From Campylobacter concisus (GTDB lineage: Bacteria > Campylobacterota > Campylobacteria > Campylobacterales > Campylobacteraceae): a stretch of 64,000 nucleotides of DNA. Position 1 is the stretch's first letter. The number at the start of each line of letters is the position of its first letter. The DNA lies in contig NZ_CP060707.1 in the NCBI RefSeq assembly GCF_003048675.2, positions 1 through 64,000 of the forward strand, given 5' to 3'. Positions 10,799 through 19,712 of the stretch are shown piece by piece. The position numbers and the translations under genes were made by a program. Below the pieces are notes generated by a model, which saw nothing but the letters and a program-made list of their open reading frames with translations, was not told the DNA's origin and did not search any database.

Positions 10799-11542
10799 AT
10801 GCAAGTCTCAAAATACAACGCCAGCGGCAATGATTTTGTCATATTTCACACATTTTTGAGCAAAGATAGAAGCGAGCTTGCAAGGCAGATTTGCAGCCGA
10901 ACAAACGGCGTGGGAGCTGATGGGCTCATCGTGCTTTTGCCTTACGAAAAGGGCGTGAAATGGGAGTTTTACAACAGTGACGGAAGCTACGCTGCGATGT
11001 GTGGCAACGGCTCGCGCGCGGCTGCTAGATATGCCTATCTAAACGGCCTTGTAAGTTCAAGCGAATTTGCTCTGCTAACTGGCAGCGGCGAGGTGATGGC
11101 AAGTGTGAAAGATGAGTGCGTCGAGGTCGTGCTAACAAGTCCAAAAATTTTAAGCGAACCACTAAACGAAGGTGGCAAAACTTGGTACTTTTACGATACT
11201 GGCGTGCCTCATCTTGTAAATTTCACGCAAAATTTAGAGGAATTTGACGTCAATGAGTGCAGGGCGCTTCGCCAAAAATACAATGCAAATGTAAATTTAG
11301 CCAAATTTGATGGCGGAGTTTTAAAAGTAAGAACCTACGAAAGGGGCGTGGAGGACGAGACGCTAGCTTGTGGCACTGGCATGGCGGCTTGCTTTTACGG
11401 CGCTACTTTAAATTTAAACGCAGCGCAATGTCTAAAAGTTTATCCAAAAAGCGGCGAGGAGCTTGGACTTAGGCTTGAAAACGGCAAAATCTTATTTAGC
11501 GGAGCGGTGAAACACTGCTTTGATACTAGTATTGAAATTTAG
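10799..11542 (+). CDS. dapF: Diaminopimelate epimerase
   Basis: Converts LL- to meso-diaminopimelate for lysine and peptidoglycan synthesis. The two catalytic cysteines are seen as Cys68 in MCGNGSRAAARY and Cys191 in LACGTGMAACF. The protein starts MQVSKYNASGNDFV, the typical N-terminus, and at 247 residues it is slightly shorter than the 270-280 of many homologues but complete. The ATG lies after AAAAGGATGG. It converges on the rpmI-rplT operon. Confidence 0.95.
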   Translation: MQVSKYNASGNDFVIFHTFLSKDRSELARQICSRTNGVGADGLIVLLPYEKGVKWEFYNSDGSYAAMCGNGSRAAARYAYLNGLVSSSEFALLTGSGEVMASVKDECVEVVLTSPKILSEPLNEGGKTWYFYDTGVPHLVNFTQNLEEFDVNECRALRQKYNANVNLAKFDGGVLKVRTYERGVEDETLACGTGMAACFYGATLNLNAAQCLKVYPKSGEELGLRLENGKILFSGAVKHCFDTSIEI

Positions 11543-11675
11543 CTATTTGGCTGCTGGGAGTTAAATTTGACTAGTAGTTTATAAAGGTCGCGGGTAGTAA
11601 ATTTAAATTTCATATCAAATTTTGTGTAAAACAAAGAGTTTTATAGAGGTTTTGTTATTAAATTTTAAAGTGTAT

Positions 11676-11703
11676 AAAAAAGAAGATCTCCGCCGAAGCG
11701 GAG
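11676..11703 (-). terminator. Rho-independent terminator of rpmI-rplT
   Basis: On the minus strand, CTCCGC-TTCG-GCGGAG forms a six-pair stem with a stable tetraloop, followed by a T-rich run. It lies nine bases after the rplT stop. On the plus strand it could also stop dapF reads, with a poorer T-run. Confidence 0.8.
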
Positions 11704-11711
11704 AAAAGGTT

Positions 11712-12068
11712 TTATTTCAAAGCATCTTTTGCTTGTTTTGCAAGTGCCGCAAATGCCTTCGCGTCATTCATAGCTAGATCAGCTAAAATTTTTCTATCAA
11801 GTTCTATGTTAGCTTTGTTTAAGCCGTTGATAAATCTTGAATAGCTAATGTCGTTTAGTCTGCAAGCTGCATTGATACGAACGATCCATAAACGTCTGAA
11901 ATCACGTTTTTTCTGGCGTCTGTCGCGATATGCATAAACTAAACTTCTCTCTAGTTGCTCTTTAGCTTTTCTAAAGTGTTTATGTCTAGCACTGAAAAAG
12001 CCACGTGCTAGCTTTAAAACTTTCTTATGGCGTCTTCTTCTAACTACGCCTGTTTTTACTCTTGCCAT
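11712..12068 (-). CDS. rplT: 50S ribosomal protein L20
   Basis: Binds 23S rRNA early in 50S assembly. The 118-residue, highly basic protein begins [19 protein letters not shown], the L20 signature, and continues [15 protein letters not shown]. It follows rpmI after a 100-base leader that can form hairpins. In other bacteria L20 binds its own messenger to repress translation; here that is only an inference. infC is not adjacent but is with thrS at 44.8 kb. Confidence 0.97.
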   Translation of the reverse strand: MARVKTGVVRRRRHKKVLKLARGFFSARHKHFRKAKEQLERSLVYAYRDRRQKKRDFRRLWIVRINAACRLNDISYSRFINGLNKANIELDRKILADLAMNDAKAFAALAKQAKDALK

Positions 12069-12091
12069 ATTTATCCTTTTACAAATTGGCG

Positions 12092-12125
12092 CTCACAAAG
12101 TGAGTCTTGCCCCTAAATTTGGGGG
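12092..12125 (-). promoter_or_regulatory. Two hairpins in the rplT leader
   Basis: In the 100 bases between rpmI and rplT, CCCC/GGGG arms around TAAATTTG (12110-12125) and CTCAC-AAA-GTGAG (12092-12104) can each fold. They lie just ahead of the rplT ribosome site, where an L20 autoregulatory structure would be expected. No T-run follows, so they are not simple terminators. Confidence 0.45.
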
Positions 12126-12168
12126 AGTTTGAATGACTTTTTTGTCAAAAACTTAAATCTACAGCTGC

Positions 12169-12360
12169 TTATACGCCGAGCATTTTGCGAACGGCTGGGA
12201 CATTTGTGCTGTCCACGTATTTTGGGCCACGCAAATCTCTCATACGCTTAGTAGGTTTTTTTGTTAAGATGTGGCTTCTAAAAGCAGAGCCTCTTTTTAT
12301 CTTATTTTTACCTACTTTAAAGCGCTTAGCAGCACCGCGAACGGTTTTCATCTTTGGCAT
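12169..12360 (-). CDS. rpmI: 50S ribosomal protein L35
   Basis: Small basic 50S protein of 63 residues with the L35 pattern: [15 protein letters not shown] at the start, then [14 protein letters not shown] and TKRMRDLRG. It leads the rpmI-rplT operon. The ATG follows AAAAAGGATTAGC. A TATAAT box and a 14-base inverted repeat lie upstream. Confidence 0.97.
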   Translation of the reverse strand: MPKMKTVRGAAKRFKVGKNKIKRGSAFRSHILTKKPTKRMRDLRGPKYVDSTNVPAVRKMLGV

Positions 12361-12382
12361 GCTAATCCTTTTTGAAATTTTA

Positions 12383-12410
12383 TACGCAAGTGCGTAAGAT
12401 TTGGATTATA
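12383..12410 (-). promoter_or_regulatory. rpmI promoter and leader inverted repeat
   Basis: TATAAT on the minus strand at 12410-12405 is the likely -10 box. Just downstream, TACGCA-AG-TGCGTA (12383-12396) is a perfect inverted repeat in the messenger leader, about 20 bases before the start codon. Confidence 0.6.
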
Positions 12411-12519
12411 GCGAAAAATCCTTTAGAAAATTTAAATTTCACTTAGACAAAATTTGCAATAAATTTACATTTAACTTAAAAAAGTTTTAAAATTTATAAT
12501 TAAATTATTAAATTTGGCA

Positions 12520-12525
12520 TATAAT
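12520..12525 (+). promoter_or_regulatory. -10 box for the C69 dipeptidase gene
   Basis: TATAAT with upstream TTTGGCA, 37 bases before the start codon at 12562. Confidence 0.6.
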
Positions 12526-12561
12526 CACATATAAGAAATTTATTTTACTAAAGGAGTAAAA

Positions 12562-14058
12562 ATGAAAGGGAAAATTCTTGCATCAATCGTCGCTATGAGT
12601 GCGATTTTAGGCACAAGTAGCTTGGCATGCACTACCATTTTAGTAGGAGATAAAGCTTCAAACGACGGCTCTATGCTAGTGGCTAGAAGCGCTGATAGCA
12701 AGGCTATAAAGGCTCAAGTTTTTTTGATACACCCAGCTACGAAAAATCAAACTGGCATGCACAGCTCAAAGGCACATGACGGCGCAAATGACTTTACATA
12801 TCCGCTCCCAAAAGATGGCATGAGATACACAACCATCGCAAACTCACACACAAAACTTCACGGAGCAGTTGGCTACAACGAGGCTGGCGTTGGACTTAGT
12901 GGCACTGAGACCATCTACGCAAAAGATGAGCTTTTAAAAGTTGATCCATACAACGAAGAGACTGGCATCACAGAAGATGACATCCCAGACGTGCTTTTGC
13001 CACGCATCAAAAGTGCAAAAGAGGGCGTTAAGCTTCTTGGCGAGATAGTTGAGACAAAAGGCGCTGGAGAGGGCTTTGGTGTGGTATTTGTCGATGCAAA
13101 CGAGCTTTGGTACTTTGAAACTGGCACAGGCCATAAATGGATCGCTTCGAAGATCCCACAAGATGAGTACTTCGTCACTGCAAACCAAGGCAGACTTCAC
13201 GCTTACAAAGAAAATGATCCAAATTTCATGGGAGCAAAAGATGTCATCAAATTTGCGATCGACAACAAGACTTATGACCCTGCAAAAGATGGCGAATTTA
13301 ACTTCACAAAGGCCTATACAAGGGACGATGAGAGAGATGTGACTTACAACTACCCACGTGTTTGCTGGGTGCAAAGCATGTTTAACCCAAGCTTAAAACA
13401 AGACTTCGCCGATGGTCAGAAATTCCCAGTATTTTTAAAACCAGAGAAAAAACTAAGTGTTGAAGATCTAAAAGCTGCGATGAGAGCCCACTACGACGGC
13501 ACTGCGTTTGATAACTACGCTAGCAAAGATGAAGATAAGAAAAACATCTACCGCGCTATAAGCGTCTTTAGAACATACGAGTCTCACGTCATGCAGGTGC
13601 GCCCGTGGCTACCAAAAGAGATCGGCCGTGTGACCTACGTAGCTCTTGGCATGGCTGATCTTAGCGTTTATTTGCCGTATTACGAGGGGCTTGATGGCTT
13701 TATAAAAGGCTACTCAGATGGCTCATATGACGCTGATGATACTTCGATATACTGGGTTTATAGAAAGCTTCAAACCCTTGTGATGACTGACTATGAGAAG
13801 TATTCGCCAGTGGTTAAAGAGGCATATGCTAAATTTGAAAAAGAGTTGGCTGTAAAACAGGCTAAATTTGAAGATGAGTACGTCAAAATTTATAAAAAAG
13901 ATAAGAAAAAAGCTGATAAACTCTTAAATGAATTTAGTAAAAAGACTATGCAAGAGGCTAAAGATCTCACAATGGAGCTTACAAACAAGGTCTTTACTAT
14001 GCTTACGGCCGACATGGACGCTAAGCTAAAATCCCTAAACAAAGGTAAAAAAGACTAA
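12562..14058 (+). CDS. Secreted C69-family dipeptidase
   Basis: Peptidase family C69 (U34), an N-terminal-nucleophile hydrolase that cleaves dipeptides. A signal peptide (residues 1-22, KGKILASIVAMSAILG) ends just before Cys23, which begins CTTILVGDKASNDGSMLVAR. Cys23 is the predicted nucleophile exposed by signal cleavage. The 498-residue length fits the family. The last 70 residues are lysine- and glutamate-rich and probably a coiled coil. It stands alone with its own promoter and start after AAAGGAG. Probably periplasmic, feeding on peptides in an asaccharolytic host. Confidence 0.9.
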   Translation: MKGKILASIVAMSAILGTSSLACTTILVGDKASNDGSMLVARSADSKAIKAQVFLIHPATKNQTGMHSSKAHDGANDFTYPLPKDGMRYTTIANSHTKLHGAVGYNEAGVGLSGTETIYAKDELLKVDPYNEETGITEDDIPDVLLPRIKSAKEGVKLLGEIVETKGAGEGFGVVFVDANELWYFETGTGHKWIASKIPQDEYFVTANQGRLHAYKENDPNFMGAKDVIKFAIDNKTYDPAKDGEFNFTKAYTRDDERDVTYNYPRVCWVQSMFNPSLKQDFADGQKFPVFLKPEKKLSVEDLKAAMRAHYDGTAFDNYASKDEDKKNIYRAISVFRTYESHVMQVRPWLPKEIGRVTYVALGMADLSVYLPYYEGLDGFIKGYSDGSYDADDTSIYWVYRKLQTLVMTDYEKYSPVVKEAYAKFEKELAVKQAKFEDEYVKIYKKDKKKADKLLNEFSKKTMQEAKDLTMELTNKVFTMLTADMDAKLKSLNKGKKD

Positions 14059-14062
14059 AAGT

Positions 14063-14091
14063 TTTGGGCGTGAAATTTAGTAGCGCCCAAA
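14063..14091 (+). terminator. Hairpin after the dipeptidase gene
   Basis: TTTGGGCG and CGCCCAAA form an eight-pair stem with a 13-base loop directly after the stop codon. The downstream bases are AT-rich but without a clean T-run, so termination is probable, not certain. Confidence 0.5.
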
Positions 14092-14119
14092 TTTAAACAA
14101 AAATTTGGCAAAGAGCGTT

Positions 14120-14188
14120 TATAATGCGGCAAAAATTCACTACAAAGGAAAAACGCTGATGCCTTGTCCCATGCATAAAGCTCGTTAA
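14120..14188 (+). other. Promoter and nine-codon open frame upstream of metE
   Basis: TATAAT (14120-14125) is followed by AAAGGAAAAACGCTG and an ATG at 14159 that encodes only MPCPMHKAR before TAA at 14186-14188. It could be a leader peptide or the remnant of a lost gene. The segment from 14189 to 14402 has no further gene. The promoter may serve metE with a long leader, but this is not shown. Confidence 0.35.
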
Positions 14189-14402
14189 TCTCGGCAAAAA
14201 ACATATCAGCGATTTTCAAAAAACACGCAAACTTTTAAACAATTTTACATTTTTTCACATTGATATAAATCCATTTTTGCTAGCAGGTCCGCTGCATTGT
14301 AACTGCATTTTTAAAAATAAAACTAAGCAGTGTTTGAAATTTGGCAAGGATCTTTTTAGTAGGATTTTTTATAAATTTTACTTTAGTTTAAGAAGAAGCG
14401 GG

Positions 14403-14446
14403 TGTCATCCACCGCATGTGGTGTGACAAATTTTGTGCCTTGCACA
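14403..14446 (+). promoter_or_regulatory. Two tandem hairpins in the metE leader
   Basis: A ten-pair stem with one bulged T and a CGCAT loop (14403-14428) is followed by TGTGC-CTT-GCACA (14434-14446), 36 bases before the metE ATG. The pair could control metE expression. It does not match a SAM or cobalamin riboswitch that I know. Confidence 0.45.
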
Positions 14447-14482
14447 GTTTTTAGTATAAATTTAAATTTAAAAAGGATAAAA

Positions 14483-16756
14483 ATGATAAAAAGTTATGTT
14501 TTAGGTTTTCCAAGAATCGGAGAAAAAAGAGAGTTAAAGCGCGCATTAGAGGGCTTTTGGGCTGGTAAAGAGGGCTTTAGCGAAGAGAATTTGCAAGAGA
14601 CTGCAAAGACGCTTCGTCAAAGACACTGGAAATATCAACAAGACGCTGGCATTTCGGCTATTAGCGTTAATGATTTTTCATTTTACGACCTAATGCTTGA
14701 TAACATCATCGCTTTTGGCGCTACACCTCCAAGATTTGCAAATTTAAGCGGTTTGGAGCAATATTTTGCTTGCTCAAGAGGCAACAAAAACGGCGTTGCG
14801 ATGGAGATGACAAAGTGGTTTAACACAAACTACCACTACATCGTGCCAGAGCTTAGCAGTGAGAGTAAATTTAGCCTAAAAGCGGACAAAATTTTAAATG
14901 AATACAAAGAGGCGAAGGCTAACGGCATAAAAGGTAAGGTAAATTTGATCGGCCCTATCACATTTTTGGCTCTTTCAAAGACGACTGACGGCAGCTGCCC
15001 ATTTAAGCACCTTGACGCACTTGTAGGCGAGTACAAAAAGCTGCTTGAGCAAATTTCTAAGCTTGATGATGAAATTCTGGTGCAGTTTGACGAGCCGATC
15101 TTTGTAACTGACAAAAACGAAGAGCTACTTTTACCACTAATAACAAAGGTTTATAACGAGCTAACAGGCGTTGCAAATAACGTTAAGATCGTATTTGCGA
15201 CATATTTTGAGCATGCGATCAAGGCAGTTAGCGAAGTGGCTAAAACTAAAATTTACGGCATCGCACTTGACTTCATCCACGGTAAGAGAAATTTTGAAGC
15301 ACTTGAGACTATCAAAAATAGCCATTTGACGCTATTTGTAGGTGTGATAGACGGCAGAAATATCTGGAAAAGCAACATCGACGAAAAAGTAAAACTTGTA
15401 GGTGAAATTTCAGAAAAAATAGGCGGCAAAGACTTTTACATCGGCACTTCATGCTCACTTCTTCACGTGCCATACACTCTAAAATATGAAGAAAATTTAA
15501 ACCCTGAGATCAAAAGCTGGTTAAGCTTTGCAGTTGAGAAGCTTGATGAGATCAAGATCATCACAAAACTAGCAAATGGCGAGAAACTTGATGAGAGCGA
15601 AACAAAAATTTACGAAGAGAACAAAAATGCCGTTAAAACTCGCGCCACTTCAAAGCTCATCCACTCTGAAAGCGTTCAAAAACGTATCAAAAATTTAAGC
15701 AAATTTGAGCGTGACGAGAAATTTGAAGACCGCATCAAAATTCAACGCGAAACATTAAAATACGGCATCTTGCCAACAACAACGATAGGTAGCTTCCCTC
15801 AAACGGTTGATCTTCGCGTACTTCGCCAAAATTTCAAAAAAGGCGAGATCGACGCGGCCGCTTATGAAGCAGGCATCAAAAAATACATCGATCACTGCGT
15901 GAAATTCCAAGAAGATATCGGCCTAGACGTGCTAGTACATGGTGAGCCAGAGAGAAACGACATGGTTGAGTACTTTGGCGAGCAGATCAGCGGATATGCA
16001 TTTAGCCAAAATGGCTGGGTACAAAGCTACGGCAGCCGCTGCGTCAAGCCACCACTTCTCTTTGGTGACGTAAGTCGCCCAGAGCCGATGACAGTTAAGT
16101 GGATGAAATACGCTCAAAGCATCACAAAACACGTAATGAAGGGCATGCTAACAGGTCCTGTAACGATGCTAAACTGGAGCTTTGTGCGTGACGATCTTCC
16201 AAGAAGCGAGGTGGCAAAACAGCTTGCGCTTTGTATCTACGACGAGATCGCAGACCTTCAAAACGCAGGCATTAGAGTGATCCAAGTCGATGAGGCAGCT
16301 TTTAAAGAGGGCTATCCGCTAAGAGCTGAAAATATCCCAGCTTATGAGAAATTTGCGGTTGATTGCTTTAAGCTTTCAGTAAGCTCGGCTGAAGCAAAAA
16401 CTCAGATCCACACGCATATGTGCTACTCTGAATTTAACGATATTATTAAGACCATTGAGGCTATGGACGCTGATGTTATCAGTATCGAGACTGCAAGAAG
16501 CGGCAACGAGCTACTTAAAATTTTCAAAGCCGTTGGCTACAAACAAGAGGTCGGACCTGGCGTTTACGACATCCACAGCCCACGCGTGCCAAGTGTCGAG
16601 GAGATTGTCGCTCAGATCAAAGCTCTGCTTGAAGTCTTGCCAAAAGAGCAACTTTGGATCAATCCAGACTGCGGCCTAAAAACCAGAAAATGGGAAGAGG
16701 TCGAGCCAAGCCTTAAAAACATGGTAGAAGCTGTCAAGATCGTAAGAGGTCTATAA
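14483..16756 (+). CDS. metE: Cobalamin-independent methionine synthase
   Basis: Transfers a methyl group from 5-methyltetrahydropteroyl-glutamate to homocysteine, the last step of methionine synthesis, without B12. I chose ATG 14483 (MIKSYVLGFPRIG) with AAAAAGGATAAAA upstream; the frame is open 27 codons further but those codons lie in the leader hairpins. The 757-residue protein has zinc ligands in HTHMCYSEF and INPDCGLKTRKW (about Cys730). It is in tandem with a lipoprotein gene and metF, which supplies the methyl donor. Confidence 0.95.
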   Translation: MIKSYVLGFPRIGEKRELKRALEGFWAGKEGFSEENLQETAKTLRQRHWKYQQDAGISAISVNDFSFYDLMLDNIIAFGATPPRFANLSGLEQYFACSRGNKNGVAMEMTKWFNTNYHYIVPELSSESKFSLKADKILNEYKEAKANGIKGKVNLIGPITFLALSKTTDGSCPFKHLDALVGEYKKLLEQISKLDDEILVQFDEPIFVTDKNEELLLPLITKVYNELTGVANNVKIVFATYFEHAIKAVSEVAKTKIYGIALDFIHGKRNFEALETIKNSHLTLFVGVIDGRNIWKSNIDEKVKLVGEISEKIGGKDFYIGTSCSLLHVPYTLKYEENLNPEIKSWLSFAVEKLDEIKIITKLANGEKLDESETKIYEENKNAVKTRATSKLIHSESVQKRIKNLSKFERDEKFEDRIKIQRETLKYGILPTTTIGSFPQTVDLRVLRQNFKKGEIDAAAYEAGIKKYIDHCVKFQEDIGLDVLVHGEPERNDMVEYFGEQISGYAFSQNGWVQSYGSRCVKPPLLFGDVSRPEPMTVKWMKYAQSITKHVMKGMLTGPVTMLNWSFVRDDLPRSEVAKQLALCIYDEIADLQNAGIRVIQVDEAAFKEGYPLRAENIPAYEKFAVDCFKLSVSSAEAKTQIHTHMCYSEFNDIIKTIEAMDADVISIETARSGNELLKIFKAVGYKQEVGPGVYDIHSPRVPSVEEIVAQIKALLEVLPKEQLWINPDCGLKTRKWEEVEPSLKNMVEAVKIVRGL

Positions 16757-16781
16757 AATTTAATTAAAAAGGATTTGAAAA

Positions 16782-17240
16782 ATGAAAAGGATTTTTCTAT
16801 TTGTAATATTAGTTATATTTGCGTCCGGATGTAGTTCTGGACGCCACTCTATACCACTCAACAAAGGTGCGTACAAGCAAACAAATATCTATAGTATCAG
16901 TGAGGCTTTAAATTTAGAAGCTGCCAAAAAAGAGCTAGCAGGCTTTGAAAATGTGAGGCTTGAATTTGGCTCAAACGACCAAAATAAAAGCGTCATAAAG
17001 GCAAATGTAAAGGTTCAAAGATTTATCACTGATAGCGGAGATATAAAGGGCTATTGCCAAGAGGCTTTTGTCGCCGTCATAAAAAGATATATGATAGCTG
17101 CTAAAAAGCAAAATGCCGACGTGGCAAATATCGTGAGCTTTTGGCGAGCCGATGCAAAATACCTAAAAGACGAGTTTGTCTGCATGTCGTCAAAAAGTTC
17201 TGTTGGCGTGGTGATGAGGGCTGATCTAGTTCAAAAGTGA
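16782..17240 (+). CDS. Hypothetical lipoprotein
   Basis: A 152-residue protein with a lipoprotein signal: MKRIFLFVILVIFASGC, lipid-modified Cys17. The mature part is a small alpha/beta domain with two internal cysteines (CQEAF, FVCMSS) that could form a disulfide. I do not recognise the family. It sits 25 bases after metE and four bases before metF, so it is expressed with the methionine genes, though a role in methionine uptake or synthesis cannot be shown. Confidence 0.75.
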   Translation: MKRIFLFVILVIFASGCSSGRHSIPLNKGAYKQTNIYSISEALNLEAAKKELAGFENVRLEFGSNDQNKSVIKANVKVQRFITDSGDIKGYCQEAFVAVIKRYMIAAKKQNADVANIVSFWRADAKYLKDEFVCMSSKSSVGVVMRADLVQK

Positions 17241-17244
17241 GAAA

Positions 17245-18129
17245 ATGCTAAAAGAGAAAATTTTAAATAAAGAAAAAGGGCTCGTGCTATATGGCCTTAC
17301 GCCGCCAAAGGCTGAATTTGAAGAGGCAAAGCTGCGTGAGATCTCAGAGCGCTGGAGCTGGCGGATAAATGATATCAAGGCCGACGGACTCGTGCTTTAC
17401 GAGGTGCAAGACGAGAGCGAGAGAAATGATAGCGAGAGGACATTTGAGTTTAGTGGGACGCTAAGCCCAGAAATTTACTACAAAAAGTATCTAAACGTCG
17501 CAACACCTAGTATATTTTACCGCGTGGCTAGCGGATACGGCGAGGATGAATTTCGCGCAGCACTTAAGGCTCAAAGCTCAAATTTAAACGTTCTAGTGGG
17601 GGCAACTTCTAGCACGCAAAAAGTGAGGCTAAATTTAGCTCGCGCCTACGAGATAGCTAGCGAATTTAAAGAGTTAGCAGTAGGCGGCGTCTGTATCGCA
17701 GAGCGTCACGGTAAAAAGGGCGATGAGCCACAAAGGATGCGTGAAAAGATCGCAGCTGGGGCTAAATTTTTCATATCGCAAGCGATATTTGACGCACAGC
17801 TAGCGCGTAAATTTTTAGAGGATTGCGCGGCTGTAAAGATAAGCGAGCCGATATTTCTTACATTTAGCACAGCTGGCAATGCAAAAACGCTTGAATTTAT
17901 CAAATGGCTCGGAGTGAGCGTGCCAAGCTCGGTTGAGGAGAGGCTAAATTTCAGCTCTGACTACTTAGCTAGTAGCTGCGAGATCATCAAAGAAATTTGG
18001 TGCGAGCTAAAGAAATTTGGCGATGAAAATGGGCTAAATTTAAGCATAAATATAGAAAGCGTCATGGCAAAGCGCGCTGAGATCGAAGCGAGCCTGGAGC
18101 TAACAAAAAGCATAAGAGAGTTGGTGTAA
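17245..18129 (+). CDS. metF: Methylenetetrahydrofolate reductase
   Basis: Reduces 5,10-methylene- to 5-methyltetrahydrofolate using FAD, supplying MetE. The 294-residue protein has the TIM-barrel pattern of the family: LYGLTPPKAEFEEAK at the N-terminus, CIAERHGKKGDEPQRM, and AAGAKFFISQAIFD near residue 180. Sequence is diverged from enterobacterial MetF, so the call rests on these segments and on its position two genes after metE. Confidence 0.82.
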   Translation: MLKEKILNKEKGLVLYGLTPPKAEFEEAKLREISERWSWRINDIKADGLVLYEVQDESERNDSERTFEFSGTLSPEIYYKKYLNVATPSIFYRVASGYGEDEFRAALKAQSSNLNVLVGATSSTQKVRLNLARAYEIASEFKELAVGGVCIAERHGKKGDEPQRMREKIAAGAKFFISQAIFDAQLARKFLEDCAAVKISEPIFLTFSTAGNAKTLEFIKWLGVSVPSSVEERLNFSSDYLASSCEIIKEIWCELKKFGDENGLNLSINIESVMAKRAEIEASLELTKSIRELV

Positions 18130-18338
18130 CGCCAGCTCTTGCTATAAAATCCACACAGGTGTCTTTGGACACAAGCTAAAAAGGCAATAGCTTTAGAAAA
18201 TGGTTTTAAAAAAAGTGCCATGCTCAGCATAAGTTTAAATTTTAAAGTATTAAAATTTAGCATTTTTATTAGATTCTTAGTCTATTTTTGCTTTAATTAA
18301 AAAGAATTTTTAAAACTAATTTAAAGTTGAAATAAATT
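18130..18338. other. Spacer before the polysaccharide locus
   Basis: 209 bases without a gene. GTGTC-TTTG-GACAC (18159-18172) is a five-pair hairpin without a T-run, a weak terminator candidate for metF. The A/T-rich end (18260-18330) probably holds the promoter of manC, but no single box stands out. Confidence 0.4.
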
Positions 18339-19709
18339 ATGACTAATATATTATTATGCGGTGGTTCTGGTACGAGATTATGGCCTATTAGCAGGACTTT
18401 GATGCCAAAACAATTTATTAAATTATTTGATGATAGGTCTCTTTTTCAGCTAACAGCACTGCGAAACAGTGAAATTTGCGATAGGACATTTGTTATAACA
18501 AATGTTGATCATTACTACTTAGCAATGGATCAGATAGAAAATTTAAATATCACAAATTTTAAATATCTACTCGAGCCAGTTGGTAGAAATACTGCTCCAG
18601 CGATCACATTGGCTTGCCTCGCACTTGATCCAAATGAAGTGGTTTTAGTAACGCCATCGGATCATTTGATAAAGGACGTTAAAGAGTATCAAAAGAGCGT
18701 AAAAGTAGCAAAAGAGCTGGCAGAGCAAAATTTCTTGGTTACTTTTGGCATAAAACCAAGGTCGCCTGAGACGGGATTTGGCTATATTGAGAGTTTTAAT
18801 GGTGATGTAAAGGCTTTTTATGAAAAGCCAGACTACGAAAGGGCAGTTAAATTTCTAAAAGATCAGAATTTTTACTGGAATTCAGGCATGTTTGTCTTTA
18901 AGGCAGGTGTTTTCTTGGATCAGATGAAAATTTTTGCCCCTGAGATACTTGAAGCGTGCAAATTTGCTTTTGATAATGCAAAAAAAGACGAATTTGATAT
19001 TAAAATAGACGCTACTGATATGCAAAATATCCCACAAAACAGCATAGATTATGCTGTGATGGAAAAGTCTGATATCGTAAAAATGGTAGCCTTAAATGCT
19101 TCTTGGAGTGATCTTGGGAGTTTTGATAGTTTGGACGTAGAGCTAGAAAAAGACGCTAATGGCAATACAATAAATAGCGACCTGGTGCAGATAAATTCTC
19201 ACAATAACCTAGTCCTATCTAGAGGTAAAAAAATAGCCTTGATAGATGTTGATGATCTAACGGTGGTAGATACAAAAGATGCTCTTTTAATATCTAAAAA
19301 ATCCTCTAGCCAAAAGGTAAAAAATGTGGTGGAAATTTTAAAAGAGGAAAGTTCTGAGCTTTGCAATGCTCATGTTACAACAAATAGGCCTTGGGGAAAC
19401 TATACTGTTCTTGAAAATCAAGACGGCTATAAGATAAAGATAATAGAAGTAAAGCCTGGTAAAAGGCTATCTTTGCAAAAGCATTTTCATAGAAATGAGC
19501 ACTGGATAGTACTATCAGGTAGTGCCACTGTGACGATCGGCGAGACAACTAGACTTGTTTGTCCTAATGAGTCTATCTATATAAAAATGGGTGAAATTCA
19601 TAGGCTATCTAATGAAGGTAAGATCCCTGTGGTTTTAATAGAAGCTCAAGTCGGCGAATATACAGGTGAAGATGATATAATTCGCTTAGATGATGATTTT
19701 AAAAGGTGA
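18339..19709 (+). CDS. manC: Mannose-1-P guanylyltransferase / mannose-6-P isomerase
   Basis: Bifunctional enzyme that isomerises fructose-6-P to mannose-6-P and makes GDP-mannose. The N-terminal nucleotidyltransferase has LCGGSGTRLWPISRTLMPKQ. The C-terminal third is the type II isomerase cupin: RPWGNYTVLENQDGYKIKII and LQKHFHRNEHWIVLSGSA with metal-binding histidines. At 456 residues it is of normal length. It is the first gene of the sugar locus, three bases before gmd. Confidence 0.93.
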   Translation: MTNILLCGGSGTRLWPISRTLMPKQFIKLFDDRSLFQLTALRNSEICDRTFVITNVDHYYLAMDQIENLNITNFKYLLEPVGRNTAPAITLACLALDPNEVVLVTPSDHLIKDVKEYQKSVKVAKELAEQNFLVTFGIKPRSPETGFGYIESFNGDVKAFYEKPDYERAVKFLKDQNFYWNSGMFVFKAGVFLDQMKIFAPEILEACKFAFDNAKKDEFDIKIDATDMQNIPQNSIDYAVMEKSDIVKMVALNASWSDLGSFDSLDVELEKDANGNTINSDLVQINSHNNLVLSRGKKIALIDVDDLTVVDTKDALLISKKSSSQKVKNVVEILKEESSELCNAHVTTNRPWGNYTVLENQDGYKIKIIEVKPGKRLSLQKHFHRNEHWIVLSGSATVTIGETTRLVCPNESIYIKMGEIHRLSNEGKIPVVLIEAQVGEYTGEDDIIRLDDDFKR

Positions 19710-19712
19710 TTT

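Noticed and set aside
12915-13374. Frames antisense to and inside the dipeptidase gene
   Set aside because: Overlap a clear gene; no motifs or start signals of their own.
14836-16679. Frames opposite and inside metE
   Set aside because: Shadows of metE in other frames, without start signals or motifs.
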